From ZC4RG17 sp035304485 (lineage in GTDB: Bacteria > Actinomycetota > Acidimicrobiia > Spongiisociales > ZC4RG35): a stretch of 15,747 nt of DNA. Positions 1-5,446 of the stretch are shown here, piece after piece (positions within the stretch are counted from its first letter, which is position 1; the number at the start of each line of letters is the position of its first letter). The position numbers were made by a program, and so were the translations under genes. Below the pieces are notes generated by a model, which worked only from the letters and a program-made list of their open reading frames with translations, was not told where the DNA came from and made no database searches. The stretch is taken from the NCBI GenBank assembly GCA_035304485.1, contig DATGPZ010000284.1, positions 1-15,747 of the forward strand. The letters are read 5' to 3'.

Positions 1-414
1 GACACGGTCGACGAGGTGACGCAGTTCTTCGGTGCCGGGACCGACTTCACCGAGGCGCTGTCCCGGGTGGCGACCGAGGCCGACGTGGTGGCCCACGACG
101 GCCACTCCGACTACGGGACGGCACTGGCTGTGTTCGTCGACCGCTATGGCCGTGAGGTCACGCCGCGGTCGACCGTGATCATCACCGGAGACGCTCGCAA
201 CAACTACCGTCCGCCGCAGGCTGCGCAACTGGGTGAGATCGCCACCAAGGCCCGGGCGGTGTACTGGCTGAATCCCGAGCCTCCCAGCTACTGGGACACA
301 GGCGACTCCGTGATGAGTGAGTACGCTCCCCATTGCGAGGGTGTCTTCGAGGTGCGTACTCTTCGGCAACTCGAAGACTTCGTAGAACAATTGAGCTTGC
401 CGCGGCGACGGTAG
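1..414 (+). CDS. CoxE-like VWA-domain protein, C-terminal part (5' end outside window)
   Basis: The reading frame is open from the first base, so the gene starts upstream; 137 residues and a TAG stop are visible. The segment carries the late von Willebrand A-type region of the CoxE-like family: a GHSDYGTAL stretch, a strand ending in ITGDARNNY, then VYWLNPEPPSYWDTGDSVM and a final helix LRQLEDFVEQL. This pattern (HSDYG, GDARNN, WLNPEP) is characteristic of the bacterial VWA/CoxE proteins usually encoded beside a MoxR-type AAA+ ATPase, which act together as chaperone-like metal-centre or complex assembly factors. That partner gene is not in the window, so the pairing is inferred. The in-frame GTG at position 16 lies within the domain and is not the real start. 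Which enzyme it matures cannot be told from this fragment. Confidence 0.8.
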   Translation, partial: DTVDEVTQFFGAGTDFTEALSRVATEADVVAHDGHSDYGTALAVFVDRYGREVTPRSTVIITGDARNNYRPPQAAQLGEIATKARAVYWLNPEPPSYWDTGDSVMSEYAPHCEGVFEVRTLRQLEDFVEQLSLPRRR

Positions 415-508
415 GGGGTAGCTCAGATTGATTGCTCAACTCTGCCCATGGCGTGACCGATACTCACGTGTGCAGCAAGCTCTCGCAGGTAGAACTAACG
501 AGTGAGGT

Positions 509-880
509 GTGGCGTTGGGCCATCGAATTCTGGTGATCGAGGATTCCGCTGTCATCAGACGGCTGATCGAGGTGTGCCTCAGGGCCGCCGATCTCGAGAT
601 CGTCACCCGCGACGATGGCAAGAGCGGCCTGGCGGCAGTCCAGTCCGAATCGCCTGACCTGGTGGTTCTGGACATCGGTCTGCCCGGAATGGACGGCTGG
701 GAAGTTCTCGCCAACGTTCGGTCCGACGAAGCCATCAAGAACACTCCGGTAGTCGTGCTCACTGCTCACGCCGAGGAGGAGTCCCGGCGGCGGGCCGACG
801 AGGGCGGTGCCGACGCCTTCGTCACCAAGCCGTTCCAGCCGAACGAGTTCCGCAAGACGGTTCTCGACCTGCTGCCCTGA
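509..880 (+). CDS. Single-domain response regulator (CheY-like receiver)
   Basis: This 123-residue protein consists only of a receiver domain. The acidic pocket is E11/D12 (VIEDS), the phosphoacceptor is D55 (LVVLDIGLPGMDGWE), the switch Thr is T85 (VVVLTAH) and the conserved Lys is K107 (VTKPF). All phosphorylation residues are present, so it should be phosphorylated by a histidine kinase or phosphorelay protein. No output domain follows and no kinase is encoded nearby, so it is an orphan whose partner is elsewhere. The start is uncertain: GTG at 509 gives MALGHRILV, but the GAGG at 504-507 is better spaced for TTG at 515 (MGHRILV). It lies 94 bp after the CoxE-like gene and converges on the GAPDH pair, with only 72 bp between stop codons. 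Its output, for example protein-protein signalling or polarity control, is unknown. Confidence 0.9.
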   Translation: MALGHRILVIEDSAVIRRLIEVCLRAADLEIVTRDDGKSGLAAVQSESPDLVVLDIGLPGMDGWEVLANVRSDEAIKNTPVVVLTAHAEEESRRRADEGGADAFVTKPFQPNEFRKTVLDLLP

Positions 881-952
881 CCGTCGGCGCCAGGCTCAGG
901 GGTACGTCGAACGGGTTCTGAATTGGTGGAGGAGATGCCGCGCTCTGAGGGC

Positions 953-1999
953 CTAGCTCCCCACGCCCGACTTCTGACCTTCCGTCTCCCGTAGCACCTC
1001 GCCCAGCCGCACTACGAGGTCGACGACGCGGTTGGAGTAGCCCCATTCGTTGTCGTACCAGGAGAGGACTTTCACCAGGTTGCCGCCCAGAACCTGGGTC
1101 CCGGCCGAATCGAAGATCGAGGAGTGTGGGTTCCCGATGATGTCGGTCGAGACGATCGGGTCCTCGTTGTACTCGAGGATCCCTGCCATCGGCCCCTCCG
1201 CCGCCCGACGGATGGCATCGTTCACCTCTTCGACGGTCACCTCGCGGTCCAGTTCGACGACCAGGTCCACAGTCGAACCATCGGGAACCGGAACCCGCAT
1301 CGCCATCCCGTCCAGTTTGCCCTTCAGCTCGGGGAGCACCTCGCCCACGGCACGAGCCGCCCCGGTGGTGGTGGGGATGATGTTCTCGGTGGCGGCTCGG
1401 CTGCGGCGCAAGTCCTTGTGGGGGACGTCGGCGAGGCGCTGGTCGTTGGTGTAGGCGTGAACGGTGGTCATGACACCCCGGCGGATGCCGAACTCGTCGT
1501 TGAGCACCTTCGCCACCGGTGCCAGGCAGTTGGTGGTGCAGGACGCGTTCGAGACGATTATGTCCTCGGCGTCGAGTTCGTCGTCGTTGACCCCCAGGAC
1601 GACCGTCTCATCGATCGGGTCCTTGGATGGCACCGTGAGCACGACCCGCTTGGCCCCGGCCGCCAGGTGCTTCTCGAGCGACTGACGGTCTCGGAAGACG
1701 CCAGTCGATTCGATCACGACGTCCACGCCCAGCTCGTCCCAAGGCAGAGCCGCGGGATCGGTTTCGCGCAGCATCCGAATGCGATGGCGGCCGACCGTCA
1801 TCTGACCGTCCGCGACTTCCACTTCCTGTTCGAACGGTCCCATGACCGTGTCGTACTCCAGCAGGTAGGCCAGGACGTCGTCGTCGGCCAGATCGTTGAT
1901 GGCAACGACGTCGATGTCGGTGTCGGGGCGAGTGGCGATGATGCGGAACACGGCTCGACCGATCCGGCCGAACCCGTTGATGGCGACTCTGATGCTCAT
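953..1999 (-). CDS. gap: Glyceraldehyde-3-phosphate dehydrogenase, type I (catalytically complete copy)
   Basis: The enzyme oxidatively phosphorylates glyceraldehyde-3-phosphate to 1,3-bisphosphoglycerate with NAD(P) in glycolysis/gluconeogenesis. The protein is 348 residues, close to family length. The Rossmann motif is GFGRIGR (residues 9-15), and D36 (AINDL) together with P193 in the S-loop suits NAD rather than NADP. The catalytic motif SNASCTTNCLAP places Cys154, with His181 in TTVHAYTND. Substrate/phosphate residues are present: Thr184, Asp186, the TTTGAA stretch at 210-215 and Arg235 (MRVPVPDGS). The C-terminal WYDNEWGYS is intact. I chose ATG 1999 because it begins MSIRVAINGFG; a longer in-frame start at 2086 would add an arginine-rich tail with no homology. 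The ATG overlaps the stop of the upstream GAPDH-like gene as ATGA, so the two are probably translationally coupled. Confidence 0.96.
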   Translation of the reverse strand: MSIRVAINGFGRIGRAVFRIIATRPDTDIDVVAINDLADDDVLAYLLEYDTVMGPFEQEVEVADGQMTVGRHRIRMLRETDPAALPWDELGVDVVIESTGVFRDRQSLEKHLAAGAKRVVLTVPSKDPIDETVVLGVNDDELDAEDIIVSNASCTTNCLAPVAKVLNDEFGIRRGVMTTVHAYTNDQRLADVPHKDLRRSRAATENIIPTTTGAARAVGEVLPELKGKLDGMAMRVPVPDGSTVDLVVELDREVTVEEVNDAIRRAAEGPMAGILEYNEDPIVSTDIIGNPHSSIFDSAGTQVLGGNLVKVLSWYDNEWGYSNRVVDLVVRLGEVLRETEGQKSGVGS

Positions 2000-3024
2000 G
2001 CGGTTGGCTCCTTCACGATCTGTTGGGAGAGGCGCTCGACGACTTCGACGAGGCGGGCGGAGTAACCCCAGCCGTTGTTGAACCACGTGATGGTCTTCAC
2101 CATGGTTCCTTCCATGACCATCGTCGAGAGCGAGTCGAAGAGGCCCGAGTAGGTAGAGCCCTTCACGTCCGAGGACACGATCGGGTCGGCCACGTACTCG
2201 AGGATGTTGCGATAGCGGCTGGCGGCCGCCTCCCGGATGGCTTCGTTGACCTCGTCGACCTTCGTGGAGCGCCCCACCTCGGCGACGAGATCGACCGTCG
2301 ACCCGTCGGGCACCGGGACGTTGAGCGCCACCGCCGACAGCTTGCCGGCGAACTCGGGCATCACTTCGGTGATGATGTCGGGGGAGTTCGTCTCCTCGGG
2401 GATGATGTTCTCGCCGGCGGCACGGCTGCTCCGGAAGCCTTCACCCGGCACGTCGGCGAGACGGCCCGAGTTGGACATGGCGTGGACAGTGGTCCAGAAG
2501 GCACGCTCTATCCCGAACTCCTCGTCGAGTGTGCGGAGAACTGGAGCGACGGCGTTGGACGTGTTGGACCCGAGGGCCACGATATCGGGTCCCTTGTCCA
2601 AGACTTCGTCGTTGATCCCCATCAACACCATCGGGATCTCGCCGGGAGTTTCCGGGCTCGACGCCACCACCACCGCCCGGGCTCCGTTCGCCAGATGGTC
2701 CTCGTTGGCCGCACGGGTGCGGTAGCGGGTCGTGGCCTCGATGACCAGATCCACGCCGTAGTCGGCCCATGGCACTTCCGCGGGTGTCTTCTTCTGGATG
2801 AACGCCACCTCGCGCTGGTCAGCGGTGAGGACTCCATCTGCGAAGTGGACCTCGCCGGGGTAGCGCCCGTAAATGGAGTCGTACTTGAGCAGGTAGGTGA
2901 GCCCAGCCGGATCGGCGACGTCGCACACGACGCCGATCTCCAAGTCGGGGTGGCTGCGGACGAGGCGGAAGACGTTGCGGCCGATACGGCCGAATCCCAT
3001 CAGCCCGATTCTGGTCTTGCTCAT
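1996..3024 (-). CDS. GAPDH-like paralogue lacking the catalytic cysteine (probable pseudoenzyme)
   Basis: The reading frame is intact (342 residues) and aligns along its whole length with the neighbouring gap product. Kept: Rossmann GFGRIGR (10-16), an acidic residue for NAD ribose (D35), His181, the S-loop (RLADVPGEGFRSSRAAGENIIP at 188-209, similar to its partner), the VPVPDGSTVDL strand and a C-terminal WFNNGWGYS. Changed: the catalytic motif reads ALGSNTSNAVAP, so the Cys position is Asn154. The phosphate/substrate residues Thr184, Asp186, Gly213 and Arg235 of the partner are Ser, Ser, Asn and Asn here. The only Cys in the whole protein is Cys34. The Asn codon is AAC, at least two changes from a Cys codon, so one sequencing error does not explain it. 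Start ATG 3024 has AAGGA upstream at good spacing. NAD binding and GAPDH-type assembly look possible, normal catalysis does not. A regulatory or structural subunit role is inference. Confidence 0.9.
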   Translation of the reverse strand: MSKTRIGLMGFGRIGRNVFRLVRSHPDLEIGVVCDVADPAGLTYLLKYDSIYGRYPGEVHFADGVLTADQREVAFIQKKTPAEVPWADYGVDLVIEATTRYRTRAANEDHLANGARAVVVASSPETPGEIPMVLMGINDEVLDKGPDIVALGSNTSNAVAPVLRTLDEEFGIERAFWTTVHAMSNSGRLADVPGEGFRSSRAAGENIIPEETNSPDIITEVMPEFAGKLSAVALNVPVPDGSTVDLVAEVGRSTKVDEVNEAIREAAASRYRNILEYVADPIVSSDVKGSTYSGLFDSLSTMVMEGTMVKTITWFNNGWGYSARLVEVVERLSQQIVKEPTA

Positions 3025-3080
3025 GGTTCGTCCTTGTGTCGGGATCACTTTCCACGGTAGTGCTGTCGCCGTCGACCCTC

Positions 3081-3109
3081 TTCAAATCGTCACCCCATTT
3101 GGATAGGTT
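3081..3109 (+). promoter_or_regulatory. Candidate sigma-70-type promoter for the M23-nadD-rsfS group
   Basis: TTCAAA (3081-3086), a 17-bp spacer and TAGGTT (3104-3109) resemble -35 and -10 boxes of the actinobacterial housekeeping type (TAnnnT). They lie about 40 bp before the ATG at 3151 in the divergent region between the GAPDH pair and the M23 gene. This rests on motif matching only. I could not identify an equally convincing promoter in the opposite direction. Confidence 0.33.
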
Positions 3110-3150
3110 CGTGACCGGGCCAGGTCATCGCAACCAGGAGGTGGGAGCCC

Positions 3151-3861
3151 ATGTGGATGGCGGTCGGGCTCGTGTGCCTGTTGTCGCCGGTGCCAGGGCC
3201 AGTGTCGGAACCTTTCGCCCCCGTCGGGGCCTACGCCGGGCATTGGGGCGTCGACATCGCCGCTTCGGCCGGCACTCCGGTGGTGGCGCCAGTCACCGGC
3301 ACCGTGACGTTCGCCGGTTCAGTGGCGGGGATGCGGTCGGTGACCATCGAGGCCGGCGCTGTCAAGGTGTCGATGTCGTATCTGGGTGAGGTGTCGGTTT
3401 CCGCGGGAATGGAAGTGAGCCGGGGCCAGGAGGTGGGAACGTCGGGTCTCGCCCACGAGCAGGAGGCCGTGCATCTGTCGGTGCGGCTCGATGGCTCGTA
3501 TGTGGACCCGGGTCCCTTCCTGCGCTGCCGGTTCCGGCCCATCGCCGAGGCACTCCGTCTGGTTCCCTATCCTGGCGGGAGTGCGAATCGGACTACTCGG
3601 CGGCACCTTCGACCCGCCCCATCTCGCCCATCTGCACACGGGAGAGGTGGCTTATCGTCAACTCGGCTTGGATCGCGTCGTCTTCATGCCCGCCGGCGCT
3701 CCCTGGCAAAAAGCGGGACGCAAGGTCTCCGCCCCCGAGCACCGTTGGGAGATGACCCGCCGGGCCGTTCAGGGAGTCGACTACTTCGAAGCAGACGAGC
3801 GGGAGGTCCACCGCGAGGGTTGGACCTACACCGCCGACACCCTGGCGACGTTCGATCCTGA
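3151..3861 (+). CDS. M23/LytM-like peptidase-domain protein with long 3' overlap into nadD
   Basis: A strong ribosome site (AGGAGG, about 8 nt before ATG 3151) supports the start. A short hydrophobic N-terminus (residues 4-12) could be a weak secretion signal. Residues 30-125 form a LytM/M23 domain: HWGVD gives the zinc ligands His31 and Asp35, AGTPVVAPVTGTV and SAGMEVSRGQEVG are typical M23 strands, and AVHLSVR carries His108 as the probable third ligand, followed by YVDPGPFL. The first His of the usual HxH pair is Ala here, so hydrolytic activity is doubtful; such proteins may instead activate amidases or bind wall. The recognisable domain ends near residue 126. The frame then continues without a stop for about 110 arginine-rich residues, 281 bp into nadD in another frame. 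The tail looks like a shadow of nadD codons, so either the overlap is real or a frameshift has removed the true stop. Confidence 0.75.
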   Translation: MWMAVGLVCLLSPVPGPVSEPFAPVGAYAGHWGVDIAASAGTPVVAPVTGTVTFAGSVAGMRSVTIEAGAVKVSMSYLGEVSVSAGMEVSRGQEVGTSGLAHEQEAVHLSVRLDGSYVDPGPFLRCRFRPIAEALRLVPYPGGSANRTTRRHLRPAPSRPSAHGRGGLSSTRLGSRRLHARRRSLAKSGTQGLRPRAPLGDDPPGRSGSRLLRSRRAGGPPRGLDLHRRHPGDVRS

Positions 3862-4180
3862 CTGCGAGATCGTCCTGATCCTCGGGGCCGACAGCGCCCG
3901 GGGCCTACCGACTTGGGAGCGAGCCGACGAAGTGCTCAAACGGGTCGAAGTGGCGGTCGCTCCGCGCCCGGGCACCGACCGGGGCGAGGTCGAAGCCGCG
4001 CTCGGAAGCTCCACCACTGTCAGCTGGCTCGACATGATCCCCCTGGACGTTTCCGGAACGATCATCCGGGATAGAGTGGCGCGCGGGAGGCCAGTCAGGT
4101 TCCTCGTACGCGACTCGGTCTGGCGTTACTTCATGGCGGAAAACCTCTATGCAGATGAAATCAGGGCTCCGGTAGGATGA
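3581..4180 (+). CDS. nadD: Nicotinate-nucleotide adenylyltransferase
   Basis: NadD joins nicotinate mononucleotide and ATP to give deamido-NAD, the penultimate step of NAD biosynthesis. The 199-residue product begins VRIGLLGGTFDPPHLAHL, carrying the nucleotidyltransferase GGTFDPPH...H signature (residues 7-17). The second ATP-binding signature appears as VSGTIIRDRV near the C-terminus, a variant of ISSTxxR. It ends with a helix containing RDSVWRYF, as in other NadD proteins. I chose GTG 3581 because the family starts almost exactly there; in-frame ATGs at 3491 and 3500 would add unrelated residues inside the M23 gene. The GGGAG directly before the GTG is too close to be an ideal ribosome site, so initiation may depend on translation of the overlapping M23 frame. 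The stop overlaps the first candidate rsfS start (ATGA), forming the common nadD-rsfS pair. Confidence 0.95.
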   Translation: MRIGLLGGTFDPPHLAHLHTGEVAYRQLGLDRVVFMPAGAPWQKAGRKVSAPEHRWEMTRRAVQGVDYFEADEREVHREGWTYTADTLATFDPDCEIVLILGADSARGLPTWERADEVLKRVEVAVAPRPGTDRGEVEAALGSSTTVSWLDMIPLDVSGTIIRDRVARGRPVRFLVRDSVWRYFMAENLYADEIRAPVG

Positions 4181-4575
4181 GCCCACGAACCTCAGGAGGA
4201 ACACCCGTCTACGAATCCAGACACATCGCCCAACTCGCCGCTGAAGCCATCAGTGACAAGAAGGGGCTCGACGTGGAGATGCTGGACGTGGGCGACATCC
4301 TCTCGATCACGGACATCTTCGTGATCGCTACCGGCACCTCGAACATCCACGTCCGGTCGTTGGCCGAAGGAGTCGAGGAAGCGCTGGCAGAGAAGGCCAA
4401 TCGGAAGCCTCTTCGCCGAGAAGGCATGGACCAGGCCACCTGGATCCTCCTCGACTACGGCGACGTCGTCGTCCATCTGTTCCAGCCCGAGCAACGTGAC
4501 TACTACGGCTTGGAGCGGCTGTGGGCCGACGCACCCCGGATCGAGGTCGAGCAGGCTCTGCCGTCCGACGTCTGA
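4177..4575 (+). CDS. rsfS: Ribosomal silencing factor RsfS (RsfA/Iojap family)
   Basis: RsfS binds ribosomal protein uL14 on the 50S subunit and blocks joining with 30S when nutrients are short. The protein shows the family pattern: an N-terminal helix (HIAQLAAEAISDKK), the strand LDVGDILSITDIFVIATG, the TSNIHVRSLAEGVEEAL helix, then WILLDYGDVVVHLFQPEQRDYYGLERLWADAP. From ATG 4177 it is 132 residues; this ATG overlaps the nadD stop as ATGA. A much stronger ribosome site (AGGAGGA, 4194-4200) lies inside this frame, 7 nt before an in-frame GTC at 4207. A start there would give YESRHIAQ, matching the usual short N-terminus. The true start is therefore uncertain. The gene is followed by tRNA-Ala after 45 bp. 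Confidence 0.95.
   Translation: MSPRTSGGTPVYESRHIAQLAAEAISDKKGLDVEMLDVGDILSITDIFVIATGTSNIHVRSLAEGVEEALAEKANRKPLRREGMDQATWILLDYGDVVVHLFQPEQRDYYGLERLWADAPRIEVEQALPSDV
4194..4209 (+). promoter_or_regulatory. Strong internal Shine-Dalgarno facing a GTC codon in rsfS
   Basis: AGGAGGA at 4194-4200 is the best ribosome-binding match in this operon. It is spaced ideally for initiation at 4207, but the codon there is GTC, not GTG, ATG or TTG. The site lies in frame with rsfS, 30 bp after ATG 4177. It may mark a non-standard start, a recent GTG-to-GTC change, or a base error. Confidence 0.4.
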
Positions 4576-4620
4576 CGCTTTCGAACGACTCCAGCCGTTT
4601 GGTATCCTGTGTCGTCCCCT

Positions 4621-4694
4621 GGGGCTGTAGCTCAGCCTGGCAGAGCACTTGCATGGCATGCAAGGGGTCAGGGGTTCAAATCCCCTCAGCTCCA
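4621..4694 (+). tRNA. tRNA-Ala (anticodon GGC)
   Basis: A full cloverleaf can be drawn by eye. The acceptor stem GGGGCTG (4621-4627) pairs with CAGCTCC (4687-4693) with one G-U pair. The D arm is GCTC/GAGC (4630-4646). The anticodon stem CTTGC/GCAAG encloses the loop ATGGCAT, with anticodon GGC at 4655-4657. The variable loop has 5 bases, and the T arm AGGGG/CCCCT has loop TTCAAAT. Discriminator A is at 4694; CCA is not encoded. It reads GCC and GCU Ala codons. Its 3' half overlaps the end of a minus-strand integrase gene, typical of tRNA genes used as integration targets. Confidence 0.97.
4675..4694. other. Candidate attachment-site core at the tRNA-Ala 3' end
   Basis: The T-loop to acceptor end of tRNA genes is the usual crossover region for tyrosine integrases. 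Here an integrase remnant points toward the tRNA and stops at 4676-4678. By reading I found no second copy of this segment downstream, so the other end of the element is either outside the window, decayed or deleted. The site is inferred from position only. Confidence 0.35.
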
Positions 4695-4698
4695 CGGA

Positions 4699-4728
4699 CG
4701 GAAACCCCCTGGTCACAGGGGGTTTCCG
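4699..4728 (+). terminator. Perfect 13-bp hairpin just after tRNA-Ala
   Basis: CGGAAACCCCCTG (4699-4711), a GTCA loop and CAGGGGGTTTCCG (4716-4728) form a perfect stem beginning 4 nt after the tRNA. It is a likely terminator or 3'-processing structure for the rsfS/tRNA transcript, though no long T tract follows. On the minus strand the same bases are the last codons of the integrase frame. Confidence 0.7.
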
Positions 4729-4757
4729 CTACTTCAGGGATCGAAAGCGGCCACCTT

Positions 4758-4801
4758 GAGTCCGCCCAGAGTCCGCGAAGAGTCCGCGAGAGACCGCGCC
4801 C
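4758..4801. repeat. Tandem 11-bp repeats near the tRNA/att end (3 clear units, 1 decayed)
   Basis: GAGTCCGCCCA (4758-4768), GAGTCCGCGAA (4769-4779) and GAGTCCGCGAG (4780-4790) are followed by a degenerate unit. They lie within the 3' coding part of the integrase remnant, about 64 bp from the tRNA end. The 11-bp period is about one helical turn and is not a codon multiple, so a DNA-binding role such as integrase arm sites is more likely than a protein repeat. That role is inferred. Confidence 0.6.
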
Positions 4802-5408
4802 GAGCGCACCGGCAGCCTCGCGGTCGCGCCCCTCGAAGAGATGTCCGTAGACGTCGTAGGTGGTCCGGATCGAGGCGTGGCCGAGCCGCTTGGAGATCAC
4901 ATAAGGGTCCTCGCCGGCGGCGATCAGCAAGGCAACGTGGGTGTGTCGAAGGTCATGCGGGCGCATCGGCTCACCGACGGACTGACGCACGGCCGGGTAC
5001 CAGAACCGTCGACGGAAGAGGCGGAGTCGGAGCGGTCCACCCTCCGGCGCGGTGAAGACCAAGCCATCCCGCCCAGGATGAGCAGTCAAGTGGGCGGCGA
5101 GTTCGTCGGCTAGAAACGGCGGGAACGAGACCGTTCTACGAGCCGCCGGCGTCTTGAGCGGCTCCTCCACCCGAAGCTGACGCCGCAGCAGGTCGAGGCG
5201 ATCAATACGGAGGGCGGCCAGCTCGCCCGGACGCAGCCCGGTATAGGCGCCTGCCAGCACGAAAGCCCGGTAGCGGGGCGTGATGGTTTCGGCCAGATGC
5301 TCCACTTCCTGGATGGAGAGGAACCGTTTCTCGGATTGCTCGATCTTGGGCCGCGCTAGGCCCCAAACCCATCCACCTCCATCCTCGCCCACCCACACCC
5401 GTGATCAG

Positions 5409-5446
5409 TGGCGCCGTATGGTCGCGATGGCAGCCAAGCGGCGCCA
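5409..5446. repeat. 8-bp inverted repeat between pepE and the integrase remnant
   Basis: TGGCGCCG (5409-5416) and CGGCGCCA (5439-5446) are perfect complements separated by 22 bp, immediately after the peptidase E stop codon. It could end pepE transcription or mark the junction at which the integrase lost its 5' part. No T tract supports a simple terminator. Confidence 0.4.

Larger units (their letters stand above)
4676..5398 (-). pseudogene. Tyrosine recombinase (phage-type integrase), 5'-truncated remnant
   Basis: The open frame holds a near-complete catalytic domain of a tyrosine integrase: Arg56 (TGLRPGEL), Lys82 on the beta-hairpin, His148/Arg151 (PHDLRHTH), His174 (LGHASIRTT) and the nucleophile Tyr184 (YDVYGHLF). 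The N-terminal DNA-binding (SAM-like/arm) domain that should precede the linker around KRFLSIQEVEHLA is missing. The frame begins at a GTG with a stop codon just upstream (5405-5407), and peptidase E follows at once. The gene is therefore probably inactive, although the catalytic residues are intact, which suggests recent loss. Its end runs through the tRNA hairpin into the tRNA T-loop, the arrangement of an element integrated at this tRNA. The last 20 or so residues may not be native. Confidence 0.85.

Noticed and set aside
415..430. GGGTAGCTCAG, similar to a tRNA 5' end
   Set aside because: No matching acceptor 3' strand, anticodon arm or T arm follows before the response-regulator gene.
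875..901. CCCTGA/TCAGGG inverted repeat after the response regulator
   Set aside because: Only 6 bp with a 15-nt loop and no T tract; too weak to call a terminator.
1124..3060. Long plus-strand open frames opposite the two GAPDH genes
   Set aside because: They are mirror frames of high-GC coding sequence, rich in Asp, Val, Gly and His without family motifs, while the minus-strand frames are clear GAPDH proteins.
5400..5446. Short codon stretch after the pepE stop that reads RRLAAIATIRRH, reminiscent of an integrase N-terminal helix
   Set aside because: Too short to support, and it falls inside the 8-bp inverted repeat; could be chance.
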